DNA from: Sediminibacterium sp.
GTDB taxonomy: Bacteria > Bacteroidota > Bacteroidia > Chitinophagales > Chitinophagaceae
NCBI GenBank assembly: GCA_030158665.1
Contig: JAOASM010000012.1
Location: 1 to 64,000 of the forward strand
Direction: 5' to 3'
Length of the DNA: 64,000 nt
Within the stretch, counting starts at the first letter, position 1. Every line of letters starts with the position of its first letter. Below, piece after piece: positions 26,052-35,526 of this stretch. The notes below the pieces were generated by a model. The model was not told where the DNA came from, did no database searches, and saw nothing but the letters and a program-made list of their open reading frames with translations. Both the position numbers and the translations under genes were made by a program.

Positions 26052-26681
26052 ATGACCAACGAAAAAGCAGTCGCTGAAAAATTATTACAAGTAAGTGCTA
26101 TAAAGTTAAGCCCAAATGAACCATTTACTTGGGCAAGTGGTTGGAAAAGTCCAATTTATTGTGATAATCGTAAGGTGCTTTCTTTTCCATATGTTCGTGA
26201 CTTTATCAAAAGTGAAATGTGCAATGTCATATTCGAGCAATTTGAAGCTGCAGATATGTTGGCAGGAGTAGCAACTGCTGGTATACCTTGGGGAGCAATG
26301 GCAGCTGATCAATTAAAATTACCTTATATCTATGTACGTCCAAAACCAAAAGAACATGGTTTGGGAAATCAAATAGAAGGCGCTTATACGAACACCAATA
26401 AAATTTTAGTCATCGAAGATTTGATCTCTACTGGAAAGAGTAGTTTACAAGTAGTAGAGGTGTTAAGAAATGCAGGTCTTGAAGTGGTGGGAATGGTTTC
26501 CATATTTAATTATGGATTCCAAATTGCAGAAGATGCTTTTAAAGCAGCTGGAGTTCCCTATACTTCTCTCACTAATTATGCAAGCTTAATTGAATTGGCA
26601 GTTGAAAAAGGGTTGGTGGATGCAAGCACACAATCTACCTTAATGGAATGGCGAGATAGTCCATCCACATGGAAACAATAA
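26052..26681 (+). CDS. pyrE: Orotate phosphoribosyltransferase
   Basis: About 209 residues from the ATG at 26052 (MTNEKAVAEKLL). An in-frame ATG exists 72 bases further upstream, but the extra residues do not look like the family and would overlap the NUDIX gene, so the shorter form is preferred. GWKSPIYCDNRK (near 33-44) and the PRPP loop VIEDLISTGKSSLQV (near 120-134) are intact. Forms OMP from orotate; together with pyrB and pyrR this makes the area a loose pyrimidine cluster. Confidence 0.95.
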   Translation: MTNEKAVAEKLLQVSAIKLSPNEPFTWASGWKSPIYCDNRKVLSFPYVRDFIKSEMCNVIFEQFEAADMLAGVATAGIPWGAMAADQLKLPYIYVRPKPKEHGLGNQIEGAYTNTNKILVIEDLISTGKSSLQVVEVLRNAGLEVVGMVSIFNYGFQIAEDAFKAAGVPYTSLTNYASLIELAVEKGLVDASTQSTLMEWRDSPSTWKQ

Positions 26682-26695
26682 GTTCAAATTTTTAG

Positions 26696-27169
26696 TTACT
26701 TATTCAATCCCGACAAAGCAGCACCTAGATTTAATTTCTGTGTTGTTTCGTATGCAATTGGAACAGTCTTGGTAAACATCCCTTTACTTAAAGTAGCATT
26801 GCCTACAATATTTAGTTTAATAGGTTTGTTGAACAAAAGATCCATGCTGTTTTTTACTAAATCTGACATTTGAAATTCAAAGAGTGCTGGAAGTAAAAAG
26901 TCTTTGTTTGCTGGTATCGTGAAATTGGTATCTAATTTTAACTGCGTAAACTGTCCATTGTTCATTAACACTTTACAATCTATTTGTTTTAAGACCAATG
27001 AGAAACCATTTGGATTGTGGTATTTAATATTGGCTCTAAGTTTGTTTTTACCCATGTTTAATTTTTCCAATTGAATATCTTGAAGCCCTTTAAATTCTAA
27101 AGATTGAGGCTCTGAACAAGCAGTTAATAAAAGTATCAAAAATAAAACGCCGTAACTTAGTTGCTTCAT
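26696..27169 (-). CDS. LEA14-like (type 2) lipoprotein
   Basis: 157 residues with a lipoprotein signal (LILLLTACSE, lipobox cysteine at about 18). The rest is a single immunoglobulin-like beta domain typical of LEA type 2 (NKLRANIKYHNPNGFSLVLKQIDCKVLMN). Related proteins are linked to stress or outer-membrane roles; no specific function known. Convergent with pyrE, divergent from the WbqC gene. Confidence 0.8.
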   Translation of the reverse strand: MKQLSYGVLFLILLLTACSEPQSLEFKGLQDIQLEKLNMGKNKLRANIKYHNPNGFSLVLKQIDCKVLMNNGQFTQLKLDTNFTIPANKDFLLPALFEFQMSDLVKNSMDLLFNKPIKLNIVGNATLSKGMFTKTVPIAYETTQKLNLGAALSGLNK

Positions 27170-27207
27170 GGATAAATTTTACTAAAATTACAAAACAATA
27201 TTGATTC

Positions 27208-27810
27208 ATGGTTTATACGGATTTACATTATTTTGGTTGTTTATCTTATTACAAAGCATTTGCAGTTCAGGAGCTAGTTGTTTTTGATACAACTGCCCCT
27301 TTTAGTAAAATGAGTTTTAAAAACAGGATGGTCATTGCAAGTGCGCAAGGGCCTCTACATTTAACCATTCCAATAGTAGGCGGGAGGGATCAGAAAACAC
27401 CCATGAATGAGATTCGCATTGCTTATGATAGTCCTTGGAAAGGGCAACACTTTAAGTCCATTTGTACCAATTATAAACGTGCACCTTATTTTGAACATTA
27501 TGTAGATAGTCTACAACTATTGTATCAAAATGAGTATGTGTATCTAAATGATTTCTTAATCGCTTCACAGCACTGGATCAAAAAACAATTAAAAGCAAGA
27601 TGGACTATTGAATCAGATGTGGCAAATAAAGAGGAATTAAAAGAAATAAAATGGGTTGATCATTCTAAACCCAATAATTTTCAAACTGCAACTCAAACCA
27701 TTCAATACCAACAAGTATTTGACCACACAACTGGATTTATACCTAATTGCTGTATACTAGATTTGCTTTTTGCAATGGGAGGAAAGCAAGCAACAGCCAT
27801 GTTATCTTAA
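27208..27810 (+). CDS. WbqC family protein
   Basis: 200 residues. YFGCLSYYKAFAVQ, the SFKNRMVIASAQGPLHLTIPI block and NYKRAPYFEHY are characteristic of WbqC-like proteins, named from O-antigen clusters and predicted to act in sugar modification. No transmembrane segments. In this window the nearest glycan genes are far away; in Bacteroidota it often sits beside a signal peptidase gene, which is not present here. Confidence 0.85.
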   Translation: MVYTDLHYFGCLSYYKAFAVQELVVFDTTAPFSKMSFKNRMVIASAQGPLHLTIPIVGGRDQKTPMNEIRIAYDSPWKGQHFKSICTNYKRAPYFEHYVDSLQLLYQNEYVYLNDFLIASQHWIKKQLKARWTIESDVANKEELKEIKWVDHSKPNNFQTATQTIQYQQVFDHTTGFIPNCCILDLLFAMGGKQATAMLS

Positions 27811-27816
27811 ATTTTG

Positions 27817-29259
27817 CTAAAAATCGTTTGCCTTAGAAGTCGTATCTTCTAAATTAGGATGTTGTTGTAAAAAACGACTTGCCCATTTTTCATATTGTTG
27901 AATCGCTTTCCATTCTTTACTTTCTCTCATTAAAGTCAAAGCAGCTTCTTGACTATCTGACTTCAATATTTTATTCGCCAATATGGTACGCTTTAATGCA
28001 TAATTATGCAGCACAGCTCTGAGCATTAATTGTTCTGCCACAGTATATTCATAGGGATCTACTTTGTCAGAAAAATGAGTAAATACAGCCTCTTCATTTT
28101 GATTGCCTTCACGTGCTTTAATCCAAGCAATAGTTGATTGAATTAAATCGTGATATGCAATACTATCTGCAGCATTTGACTTATTCATAGGGATGGACAA
28201 ATCCGAATTTGTATTGGTCTTAATTTTTTTTATTGTATTTAGTTTTGAATCTGTTACAGCAATTGAAGACATTTTTGTGAAAAGCTTTATATTGGATTGC
28301 TTCATTGGATTAGAACCAGTATCGACTAACACGCTTTGATCCATATTGAATAGTAACAAAATTGCAAAGGCAACACCAGTAAGACCTTTAATGAGTAACA
28401 ACTTTGAACTTTTAAAACTAGGGGTTAAGCCATTGATATGTTGTATTCTAACCAAGAGTGCTGAGCCTTTTTCTCCAGCTGCTAAGCTCAACTTGTTATG
28501 ATGCTTATAATTAAATTTAGCCAATTGAAACAGTGCTTTTGTATAAGGAAGGGGCGATTTAGTATTGGCTACAACCCAATCATCACAAGCTTTTTCGCGT
28601 TCTAGCTGTATTTTTTTACTAAAATAATAAGAGAAAGGATTAAAACATAAAATCATCTTCGCCATTTCTACCAATAGGTGTATTATAAAATCATGGCGAA
28701 TAATATGGGCAATTTCATGCAATAAAATAAACTTAATCTCTTCGGTTGATAGCTGATTCAAAATTGCAAATGGCATCAAAATGATTGGTTCCATCCAGCC
28801 AAATGTGACTGGGGTTTCTATTTGTTTTGAAAAACCTAAATGCACTTTTCTAGAGGTTCCAATGGTTTGTAATTCGGTTTCCATCCATTCTGCTAATGCA
28901 TGATTGGTGCCAAAATTAGCAGTCGATTTTACTTGAATCAACTTTGTCCATTGGACTATAAAATACATTACATACACAGCTACCACAATCAAATAGAATA
29001 GTCCTATATAAGTTAGCCATTGTACTGGATGATTACTTGAAATAGGGATGATGTGTTGTGGTAAACCTGTATTTGTTGCAAAGAATAAGTTGACTATAAA
29101 ATGGATCAATGACACCATATAAAAAATAACTGCTAACCAATATTTTTGATTGGGTGTCGTATTTTTCCAGAACTGGATTCCCTCAAATAGCAGAAATAGC
29201 AATGCCATGAAACCAATACTTTGCAGCATTGCTTGCGGTATATGTTGGATGAACTCCAC
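27817..29259 (-). CDS. M56 family metallopeptidase (BlaR1-like sensor)
   Basis: 480 residues. Four membrane segments (about 10-28, 40-60, 77-100 and 286-305). The zinc site is LLHEIAHIIRHD (about 180-191) with the third ligand in EREKACDDWV. This is the BlaR1/MecR1 peptidase module, but the C-terminal 175 residues are not a penicillin-binding domain, so the signal is unknown. It starts 13 bases after the BlaI-type repressor gene, the standard sensor/repressor pair in which the activated peptidase leads to loss of repressor. Confidence 0.88.
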   Translation of the reverse strand: MEFIQHIPQAMLQSIGFMALLFLLFEGIQFWKNTTPNQKYWLAVIFYMVSLIHFIVNLFFATNTGLPQHIIPISSNHPVQWLTYIGLFYLIVVAVYVMYFIVQWTKLIQVKSTANFGTNHALAEWMETELQTIGTSRKVHLGFSKQIETPVTFGWMEPIILMPFAILNQLSTEEIKFILLHEIAHIIRHDFIIHLLVEMAKMILCFNPFSYYFSKKIQLEREKACDDWVVANTKSPLPYTKALFQLAKFNYKHHNKLSLAAGEKGSALLVRIQHINGLTPSFKSSKLLLIKGLTGVAFAILLLFNMDQSVLVDTGSNPMKQSNIKLFTKMSSIAVTDSKLNTIKKIKTNTNSDLSIPMNKSNAADSIAYHDLIQSTIAWIKAREGNQNEEAVFTHFSDKVDPYEYTVAEQLMLRAVLHNYALKRTILANKILKSDSQEAALTLMRESKEWKAIQQYEKWASRFLQQHPNLEDTTSKANDF

Positions 29260-29272
29260 GATTGACCTACGC

Positions 29273-29650
29273 TTATTTATTTTCTAATGATGCAATTAAA
29301 TCTTTAATCGCTTCAAGATCTTCCCCTGTAGTTTGATGATTGCCTAAAGCTTGTAATACCAAAGCAGAAGTACTTCCACTAAATAATGTTTTGATCATCT
29401 TACCTAGATACTGTTCTTGAGCAGCTTGTTTTCCAAAACTAGGGGTATAGATATGTGTTTTGGAAGAGGCATCACGACTTACCAATCCTTTCTCATGCAT
29501 GATTTGCATTAATTTAAGGGTAGTGGTATAGCCTACATCTTTTGTTTTTTGAACAATCTCATGTACATCTCTTACTGAAGCATGTTCTTTTTCCCATAGA
29601 ATACTTAGAATCTCTAATTCGCTTTCTGTTGGTTTATGTAGTTTGCTCAT
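29273..29650 (-). CDS. BlaI/MecI/CopY family transcriptional repressor
   Basis: 125 residues. Winged-helix N-terminus PTESELEILSILWEKEHASVRDVHEIV (about 7-33) followed by GYTTTLKLMQIMHEKGLVSRD (about 40-60) and a helical dimerisation tail. Partner of the M56 peptidase gene downstream. Targets probably include its own promoter; no clear dyad operator was identified in the 100 bases upstream. Confidence 0.92.
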   Translation of the reverse strand: MSKLHKPTESELEILSILWEKEHASVRDVHEIVQKTKDVGYTTTLKLMQIMHEKGLVSRDASSKTHIYTPSFGKQAAQEQYLGKMIKTLFSGSTSALVLQALGNHQTTGEDLEAIKDLIASLENK

Positions 29651-29695
29651 AGTAATACGATTTGATTCGTAAATCTACGAAAAATTGGTATGCAA

Positions 29696-29727
29696 CAAAA
29701 AATCCCCCCGAAAATTCGGAGGGATTT
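29696..29727 (-). terminator. Terminator after the pyrophosphatase gene
   Basis: Stem 29700-29712 with 29715-29727, 12 of 13 pairs with one C-A mismatch, GGGATTT then T-rich on the minus strand. 25 bases past the hppA stop. Confidence 0.75.
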
Positions 29728-29752
29728 ATGTTAAAATTATATCAAAATTAGA

Positions 29753-32158
29753 CTACTTCTTTTTCAAGTAAGCAGCGTATTTTTCATTTTGAGCTTCAGT
29801 TAATGCAACACCATTCACTGATATTTTGCCATCCTTCACTTGGATATTCACATTGTCCTTAGGTGCTAAACCATCTTCTTGTAAAGCTTGTACCAAAGTT
29901 TTAGAATCCGCAGAGATCGTTACTGTTGTAGCTGAATCAGATACTGTTTTAAAAGCTGAATCTGTATTGATCACTGAAATCTCCACTGTTTGTGATTTAG
30001 TTTCAACTGGAGTAGTTGGATGCAATTGCGCTAAACTAGGTGCAATTACCAATGAAACAATAGACATCAATTTGATCAAGATATTCATTGATGGACCAGA
30101 TGTATCTTTAAATGGATCACCCACTGTATCACCTGTTACAGATGCTTTATGTGGTTCTGATTTTTTATAGAACATCTCACCGTTGATTTCAACACCTTTC
30201 TCAAAAGATTTCTTAGCATTATCCCAAGCTCCACCAGCATTGTTTTGGAAAATTCCCATCAATACACCACTTACTGTTGCACCGGCTAAGAATCCACCTA
30301 ATGCTTCTGGACCCATTGTAAATCCAATTAAAATAGGAGAGATAATCGTGATGGCACCTGGTAACATCATCTTCTTTAAAGAAGCTTCAGTAGAGATAGC
30401 CACACATTTATCATATTCAGGCTTGCCTGTACCTTCCATAATTCCTGGAATCGTACGGAACTGACGACGAACTTCTTCAACCATCGCCATTGCAGCTTCA
30501 CCTACAGCACGAATTGCTAAAGAAGAGAAGATGAATGGGATCATACCACCAACAAATAAAGCAGCTAATACATCCGCCTTATAGATATCAATATGTTGAT
30601 TGTCTGGCATTGCAACACCTACGAAGGCAGCAAATAAAGCCAATGAAGTTAACGCAGCAGATGCAATAGCAAAACCTTTACCACTTGCAGCAGTTGTATT
30701 ACCAACGGCATCTAAAATATCTGTCTTTTCACGTACTTCAGCTGGCAATTCACTCATTTCAGCAATACCACCTGCATTATCTGCAATAGGACCAAATGCA
30801 TCAATTGCTAACTGCATTGCAGTAGTTGCCATCATACCTGCAGCAGCGATTGCCACACCATATAAACCTGCACATGCATATGAACCATAAATACCAGCAG
30901 CCAATACTAAAATTGGTAAGAAAGTAGACTCCATACCAATTGCTAAACCACCAATAATATTGGTAGCGTGACCAGTACTAGATTGTTTGATGATACTCAT
31001 TACTGGACGCTTACCCATTGCTGTGTAATATTCTGTAATGATACTCATTAAAGTACCTACGATTAAACCTACAGCGATCGCACAAATAACACCATTTCTT
31101 GTGAACTCTAATCCTCGCAATGTCATTGTTTCAGGCAAGATATAATTCACTAAGAAATAACATGCAATAGCTGTTAAAATCATAGAACCATAGTTACCCA
31201 TATTTAAAGCCTTTTGAACAACTGCAGTTGTTAAAGGAGCTTTTTCACTAATTGTTACAAAGAAGGTACCGATGATCGATAATAAAATACCTACACCTGC
31301 AATCATCATTGGCAAAAGGATAGGAGATAGACCACCGAAGTTATCTACTAAAACTGTTCCATTAGGACCAGTTACTTCTTGACCTAATACCATTGTAGCC
31401 AATACTGTAGCCACATAAGAACCAAATAAATCGGCACCCATTCCAGCCACATCACCTACGTTGTCACCTACGTTATCCGCAATAGTTGCTGGGTTACGAG
31501 GATCATCTTCTGGAATACCAGCTTCTACTTTACCTACTAAATCCGCACCTACGTCAGCAGCTTTAGTGTAGATACCACCACCTACACGCGCAAATAACGC
31601 GATAGATTCAGCACCTAAAGAGAATCCAGTCAATACTTCAATTGTTCTTAGCATCTCTTTTGGATCACCAGATACATAGAAATATTCTTTTAATATTAAG
31701 TACAAACCACCAAGGCCTAAAACAGCTAAACCTGAAACACCTAATCCCATTACAGATCCACCTGTAAAGGACACATTCAATGCTTTTGATAAACTTGTCT
31801 TAGCAGCTTCAGCTGTTCTTACGTTTGCTTTTGTTGCTATTTTCATACCGATATAGCCTGCAGTTGCACTGAATACAGCACCAATTACAAAAGCTATAGC
31901 GATAGTCCAATGGCTATCTTCGTTTTTAGTCGCCATGAAACCTAATAATAAGGCAACAATTACAACGAAATATCCTAAGATCTTCCATTCAGCTTTTAAA
32001 AACGCCATTGCACCTTCAGCGATATAGGTGCTAATTTCTTTCATTCGATCATTACCTGCTGGTTGTTTAGATACCCAATTGAATTTCAATAGTGTATACA
32101 ATAAACCAACGATTCCCATGGCCGGAACGGCATAAAATAGAAAATTGTTCATAAGCAA
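29753..32158 (-). CDS. hppA: Membrane-bound cation-translocating pyrophosphatase with C-terminal extension
   Basis: 801 residues, about 16 membrane segments. Substrate motif [18 protein letters not shown] (about 198-215) and [12 protein letters not shown] (about 222-233) are intact. [10 protein letters not shown] (near 481) has alanine where potassium-independent enzymes carry lysine, so it should be K+-dependent; whether it moves Na+ or H+ is not settled here. After the last span (around 700-715) come about 85 extra residues rich in S, T, D and K, ending [20 protein letters not shown]. Family members end near 700-730 residues. C-termini of these pumps face the periplasm, so the extension should lie there. 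MLMNN leaves a second start two codons in. Confidence 0.93.
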   Translation of the reverse strand: MLMNNFLFYAVPAMGIVGLLYTLLKFNWVSKQPAGNDRMKEISTYIAEGAMAFLKAEWKILGYFVVIVALLLGFMATKNEDSHWTIAIAFVIGAVFSATAGYIGMKIATKANVRTAEAAKTSLSKALNVSFTGGSVMGLGVSGLAVLGLGGLYLILKEYFYVSGDPKEMLRTIEVLTGFSLGAESIALFARVGGGIYTKAADVGADLVGKVEAGIPEDDPRNPATIADNVGDNVGDVAGMGADLFGSYVATVLATMVLGQEVTGPNGTVLVDNFGGLSPILLPMMIAGVGILLSIIGTFFVTISEKAPLTTAVVQKALNMGNYGSMILTAIACYFLVNYILPETMTLRGLEFTRNGVICAIAVGLIVGTLMSIITEYYTAMGKRPVMSIIKQSSTGHATNIIGGLAIGMESTFLPILVLAAGIYGSYACAGLYGVAIAAAGMMATTAMQLAIDAFGPIADNAGGIAEMSELPAEVREKTDILDAVGNTTAASGKGFAIASAALTSLALFAAFVGVAMPDNQHIDIYKADVLAALFVGGMIPFIFSSLAIRAVGEAAMAMVEEVRRQFRTIPGIMEGTGKPEYDKCVAISTEASLKKMMLPGAITIISPILIGFTMGPEALGGFLAGATVSGVLMGIFQNNAGGAWDNAKKSFEKGVEINGEMFYKKSEPHKASVTGDTVGDPFKDTSGPSMNILIKLMSIVSLVIAPSLAQLHPTTPVETKSQTVEISVINTDSAFKTVSDSATTVTISADSKTLVQALQEDGLAPKDNVNIQVKDGKISVNGVALTEAQNEKYAAYLKKK

Positions 32159-32249
32159 TACTTATATTCTTTTTGTTTAAGATTAAGGTCTGCAAAAATA
32201 GGGGGTAAAGTCCAAAAAACACGATAAAATGGCAGTAAAATGAGCTATT

Positions 32250-33467
32250 TTACTCCACAAGTGCCGAGGTATCCTCTTTTCCAGTAAACACAGCTGCAAT
32301 CTCCTTGCCCTTATAGATGGCACGATTGTATTTGTTGCCCAAAATGATGATGGTTGCAGTTTCACCCACTAAACGTGTGAATACCGTATTGTTCCCATGC
32401 CACCATCCATTATGGTAAATTAGTTTTTCTTCATTGGGTTTAGCCAAAACACGCCATCCTAAACCATAATTGTGCCAATATTTATTAGTTGGACTTTTAG
32501 GCTCATAGGCCATTTCTAAGGTTGCAGGTTGTAAGAAACGACCTTCTGTTAAGGCTTTATCCCATAAATATAGATCTCTAGCAGTACTATATACATTTTT
32601 GTCCCCGTAAATCATATCATATTTCTCCACCTGATAAGGCACCATTTGTGCATTGTAAGATGGGAGGTATTTGTCCATATTTTGTGGACTCATTACAAAA
32701 CTATGTTCCATTTTCAATGGCTTAAAAATGGTTTCTTGCATGTAGGTAGGGAAGTCCTTACCTGTTATTTTTTCTATAATTAAAGCCAATAAAACGTAGT
32801 TGGTATTGCAATATCTAAACACACGATCAGGATTAGCAGCAATAGCTGGTTTCTTTTGCACCATGAAATCCAAGACATCTTTGTTAGTGTACAAACCCTG
32901 TCTGAAAGGGGCGTCATTTTTCACCAATACCAATTTCTTAGCCCAACGTCCTCTTTTGGTTTTATATCTAACCGATTTATATTGTCTTGACTCCATGAAA
33001 TAAGCATAATCAGGCAAGCCACTACGATGGGATAATAGCAATTCAATGGTGATATCTTTATAAGGAAATCCAGGTAAATAATGGTCTACTGTGGCTTTAA
33101 GATCTAGTTGATCTTTCTCCCATAATTGAAGGGCGGCCATACCAGTAAATGTTTTGGAAACAGATGCTAAATGAATCGGTGTCTCCGCAACCAAAGTATC
33201 TTTTGATTTATAATTGGCAAATCCTTTATAGTCTTCAAAGATGATCTCACCATTTTTTGCTACTAAAATTTGACCACTAAAATTTCTATTCCCTAAAATA
33301 GATTGGTACTTAAGCTTAATGGCTTCTGCATATTTCTCTTTCGCTTCATCAGTTAATTTATTGTAAGTGAAATTATTTGCTGACTCTGTATAATTTGGAC
33401 CTTGGCTAGTTCCGCAGGAAGCGTTAAGAAGAAAGATGCTACACAATAAAAGAAATCGAACGATCAT
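32250..33467 (-). CDS. Serine hydrolase, class C beta-lactamase-like lipoprotein
   Basis: 405 residues. Signal peptide with lipobox LNASC (cysteine near 18). The catalytic set is present: SVSK (about 102-105), YCN (near 218) and HNG (near 350), the pattern of class C beta-lactamase-fold enzymes including DD-peptidases and esterases. It is not evidence of drug resistance. The insert KSVRYKTKRGRWAKKL is unusually basic. On the same strand upstream of hppA and BlaI/M56, with a 91-base gap to hppA. Confidence 0.88.
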   Translation of the reverse strand: MIVRFLLLCSIFLLNASCGTSQGPNYTESANNFTYNKLTDEAKEKYAEAIKLKYQSILGNRNFSGQILVAKNGEIIFEDYKGFANYKSKDTLVAETPIHLASVSKTFTGMAALQLWEKDQLDLKATVDHYLPGFPYKDITIELLLSHRSGLPDYAYFMESRQYKSVRYKTKRGRWAKKLVLVKNDAPFRQGLYTNKDVLDFMVQKKPAIAANPDRVFRYCNTNYVLLALIIEKITGKDFPTYMQETIFKPLKMEHSFVMSPQNMDKYLPSYNAQMVPYQVEKYDMIYGDKNVYSTARDLYLWDKALTEGRFLQPATLEMAYEPKSPTNKYWHNYGLGWRVLAKPNEEKLIYHNGWWHGNNTVFTRLVGETATIIILGNKYNRAIYKGKEIAAVFTGKEDTSALVE

Positions 33468-33551
33468 CTGTTAGTATTTATAGGGTATAGGTATATAACG
33501 CTTACTGGATATAAAATATTGTGATTGAAGTCAAAAGCGCCATTTTTAAAT

Positions 33552-33559
33552 TAACTTTG
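33552..33559 (+). promoter_or_regulatory. Candidate -7 element for serA
   Basis: TAACTTTG, exact TAnnTTTG match ending 4 bases before the ATG at 33564, implying a near-leaderless mRNA. A TTG at 33525-33527 lies 24 bases upstream. Confidence 0.45.
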
Positions 33560-33563
33560 ATCC

Positions 33564-34802
33564 ATGAGCAAGATCGACTTAACCAGCTATCCCAAAGATA
33601 AAATTAAAGTACTGTTTTTAGAGAATATTAGTGATAAAGCCGTGCAATATTTTAAACAACAAGGTTATGCTGATGTGAAGAAAGTTGCTGGAGCTTTAAG
33701 CGAAGAAGATTTGATCAAAGTCATCAAAGATGTGCATATTTTGGGCATTCGTTCTAAAACATTCATATCTAAAAAAGTGCTAGATAGTGCCAAAAAACTT
33801 CAAGCCATAGGTTGTTTTTGTATTGGTGTCAATCAAGTGGATTTAAAAGCTTGTAAACAAAAAGGCATTGCAGTATTCAATGCGCCTTATAGCAATACCA
33901 GAAGTGTAGCGGAATTGGTAATAGGTGCGTCTATCTTATTGATCCGAAGAATATTAGATAAAAACAATGCTGCGCATAAAGGCATTTGGAATAAAGATGC
34001 CAAAGGAAGTTTTGAATTAAGAGGTAAAACAATGGGCATCATTGGCTATGGCAATATCGGAACACAATTAAGTGTTATGGCAGAAGCCATGGGGATGCGT
34101 GTTCAGTTTTTTGATGTAGAAACAAAATTGCCTTTGGGTAATGCGCAAGCCAAAAAATCGATCAAAGAAATTGTTAGTAGTTCAGATATTATTTCATTGC
34201 ATGTTCCTGAAACGAGTCAAACAAAAAACTTGATCAACAAAGCAGTGATCAAACAATTTAAGTCTGGATCGATTTTAGTGAATTATGCTAGGGGAGAAGT
34301 AGTGGATTTGGATGCATTAGCACAAGCCATTAAAGAGAAACATATCGCAGGCGCTGCAATTGATGTATTCCCTGTAGAACCAGAAAAAAATGGAGACGTT
34401 TTCGCATCACCATTGCAAGGTTTATCCAATGTTTTATTGACCCCACATATTGGTGGCTCTACCGAAGAAGCACAAGAAAATATAGGAGAAGATGTTGGTA
34501 TAAAATTATACCAATACTTAGAGCGTGGTGTATCCAACGGCTCACATACCATACCATCATTAAGTCTTCCTCCTGTTGATGGAGCACATCGTATTTTACA
34601 TATCCACAAAAACGTACCTGGAGTGTTGGGTGCAATCAACACCTTATTGTCAAAAAATAAAATCAATATCGTTGGTCAGTATCTTAAAACCAATGACGAG
34701 ATTGGTTATGTGGTGTTAGATGTAGATAGTAAATTATCCAAACAAGCGATGACTTTATTGAAAGAAGTAAAAGAAACTATTCGTGTTAGGATGTTGTATT
34801 AA
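33564..34802 (+). CDS. serA: D-3-phosphoglycerate dehydrogenase
   Basis: 412 residues, same size as the E. coli type enzyme. NAD-binding GIIGYGNIGTQLSVMAEAMG (about 157-176), catalytic arginine in NYARGEVVDLDAL (near 234-246), and the Glu/His pair in FPVEPEKNGD and LLTPHIGGSTEEAQEN. C-terminal ACT domain (about 340-412, HKNVPGVLGAINTLL) is the usual serine-binding feedback site. First step of serine synthesis. Its last 17 bases overlap the convergent cutC. Confidence 0.95.
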   Translation: MSKIDLTSYPKDKIKVLFLENISDKAVQYFKQQGYADVKKVAGALSEEDLIKVIKDVHILGIRSKTFISKKVLDSAKKLQAIGCFCIGVNQVDLKACKQKGIAVFNAPYSNTRSVAELVIGASILLIRRILDKNNAAHKGIWNKDAKGSFELRGKTMGIIGYGNIGTQLSVMAEAMGMRVQFFDVETKLPLGNAQAKKSIKEIVSSSDIISLHVPETSQTKNLINKAVIKQFKSGSILVNYARGEVVDLDALAQAIKEKHIAGAAIDVFPVEPEKNGDVFASPLQGLSNVLLTPHIGGSTEEAQENIGEDVGIKLYQYLERGVSNGSHTIPSLSLPPVDGAHRILHIHKNVPGVLGAINTLLSKNKINIVGQYLKTNDEIGYVVLDVDSKLSKQAMTLLKEVKETIRVRMLY

Positions 34803-35517
34803 TCGCAGCTAACATCGCTTTTATTTCTGCTATATCAACATCAAAATAGTGCATGTTTTCTTGCATGGTTGGTTGGTTGAATTCCATTTTTGAAGCCATC
34901 GCTTTTCTAGCAGAACTATGCATTTCTTTTGCACCCGTTGCAGTAACAATCTTTGCAATATTATCTGCTCTTACACCGCTCCCTGGTAAAATAACAATTC
35001 GATCATTTGCTTTTTCAATCAATGATTGTATCATTGGAATGGCATTCCCCACATTCGGAACTTGACCACTTGTTAAAATTCTTTTACAACCAAGATCTAT
35101 CAGTTGTTCCAATGCAACAAAAGGATCCTTACAACGATCAAATGCTCTGTGAAAACTAATTTCCATTGAGCCTGCAGCTTCAACCAAAGCCGCTGTTCTT
35201 TTGGTGTCAATGTGTCCATCTGATTTTAATAAGCCAATGACCGCACCTTTAAATCCCAATTGCTTGCAAGCCATCAAATCATTTTGCATTACCTGAAATT
35301 CTCTATCGGTATATAAAAAATCACCACCTCTAGGACGAATAATTGGGAAAACAGGTTGCTTTGTTAATTGTGATAATAACAATAAACTTCCATAAGAAGG
35401 GGTAGTTCCACCTTCCATTGGATTTTCACAAAATTCAATTCTATCCGCACCCGCAGCCAAGGCATTCAATGCCGCTTCTATACTAAACGCTGCAATTTCA
35501 AGTACTACTTTTGACAT
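34786..35517 (-). CDS. cutC: CutC family protein
   Basis: 243 residues, TIM-barrel CutC family. EIAAFSIEAALNALAAGADRIEFCENPMEGGTTPS (from residue 6) and IRPRGGDFLYTDREF (about 60-74) are diagnostic. Named for copper homeostasis in E. coli, though a direct copper role is disputed. Nine bases after the end of the asparaginase gene on the same strand, so likely one transcript with it. Confidence 0.92.
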   Translation of the reverse strand: MSKVVLEIAAFSIEAALNALAAGADRIEFCENPMEGGTTPSYGSLLLLSQLTKQPVFPIIRPRGGDFLYTDREFQVMQNDLMACKQLGFKGAVIGLLKSDGHIDTKRTAALVEAAGSMEISFHRAFDRCKDPFVALEQLIDLGCKRILTSGQVPNVGNAIPMIQSLIEKANDRIVILPGSGVRADNIAKIVTATGAKEMHSSARKAMASKMEFNQPTMQENMHYFDVDIAEIKAMLAAINTTS

Positions 35518-35526
35518 AGATCTATT

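Noticed and set aside
29826-30890. Plus-strand frames opposite the pyrophosphatase gene
   Set aside because: Shadow frames of a strongly coding minus-strand gene; no recognisable domains.
29273-33467. Beta-lactam resistance island
   Set aside because: The sensor lacks a penicillin-binding domain and the serine hydrolase family is broad; nothing shows resistance.
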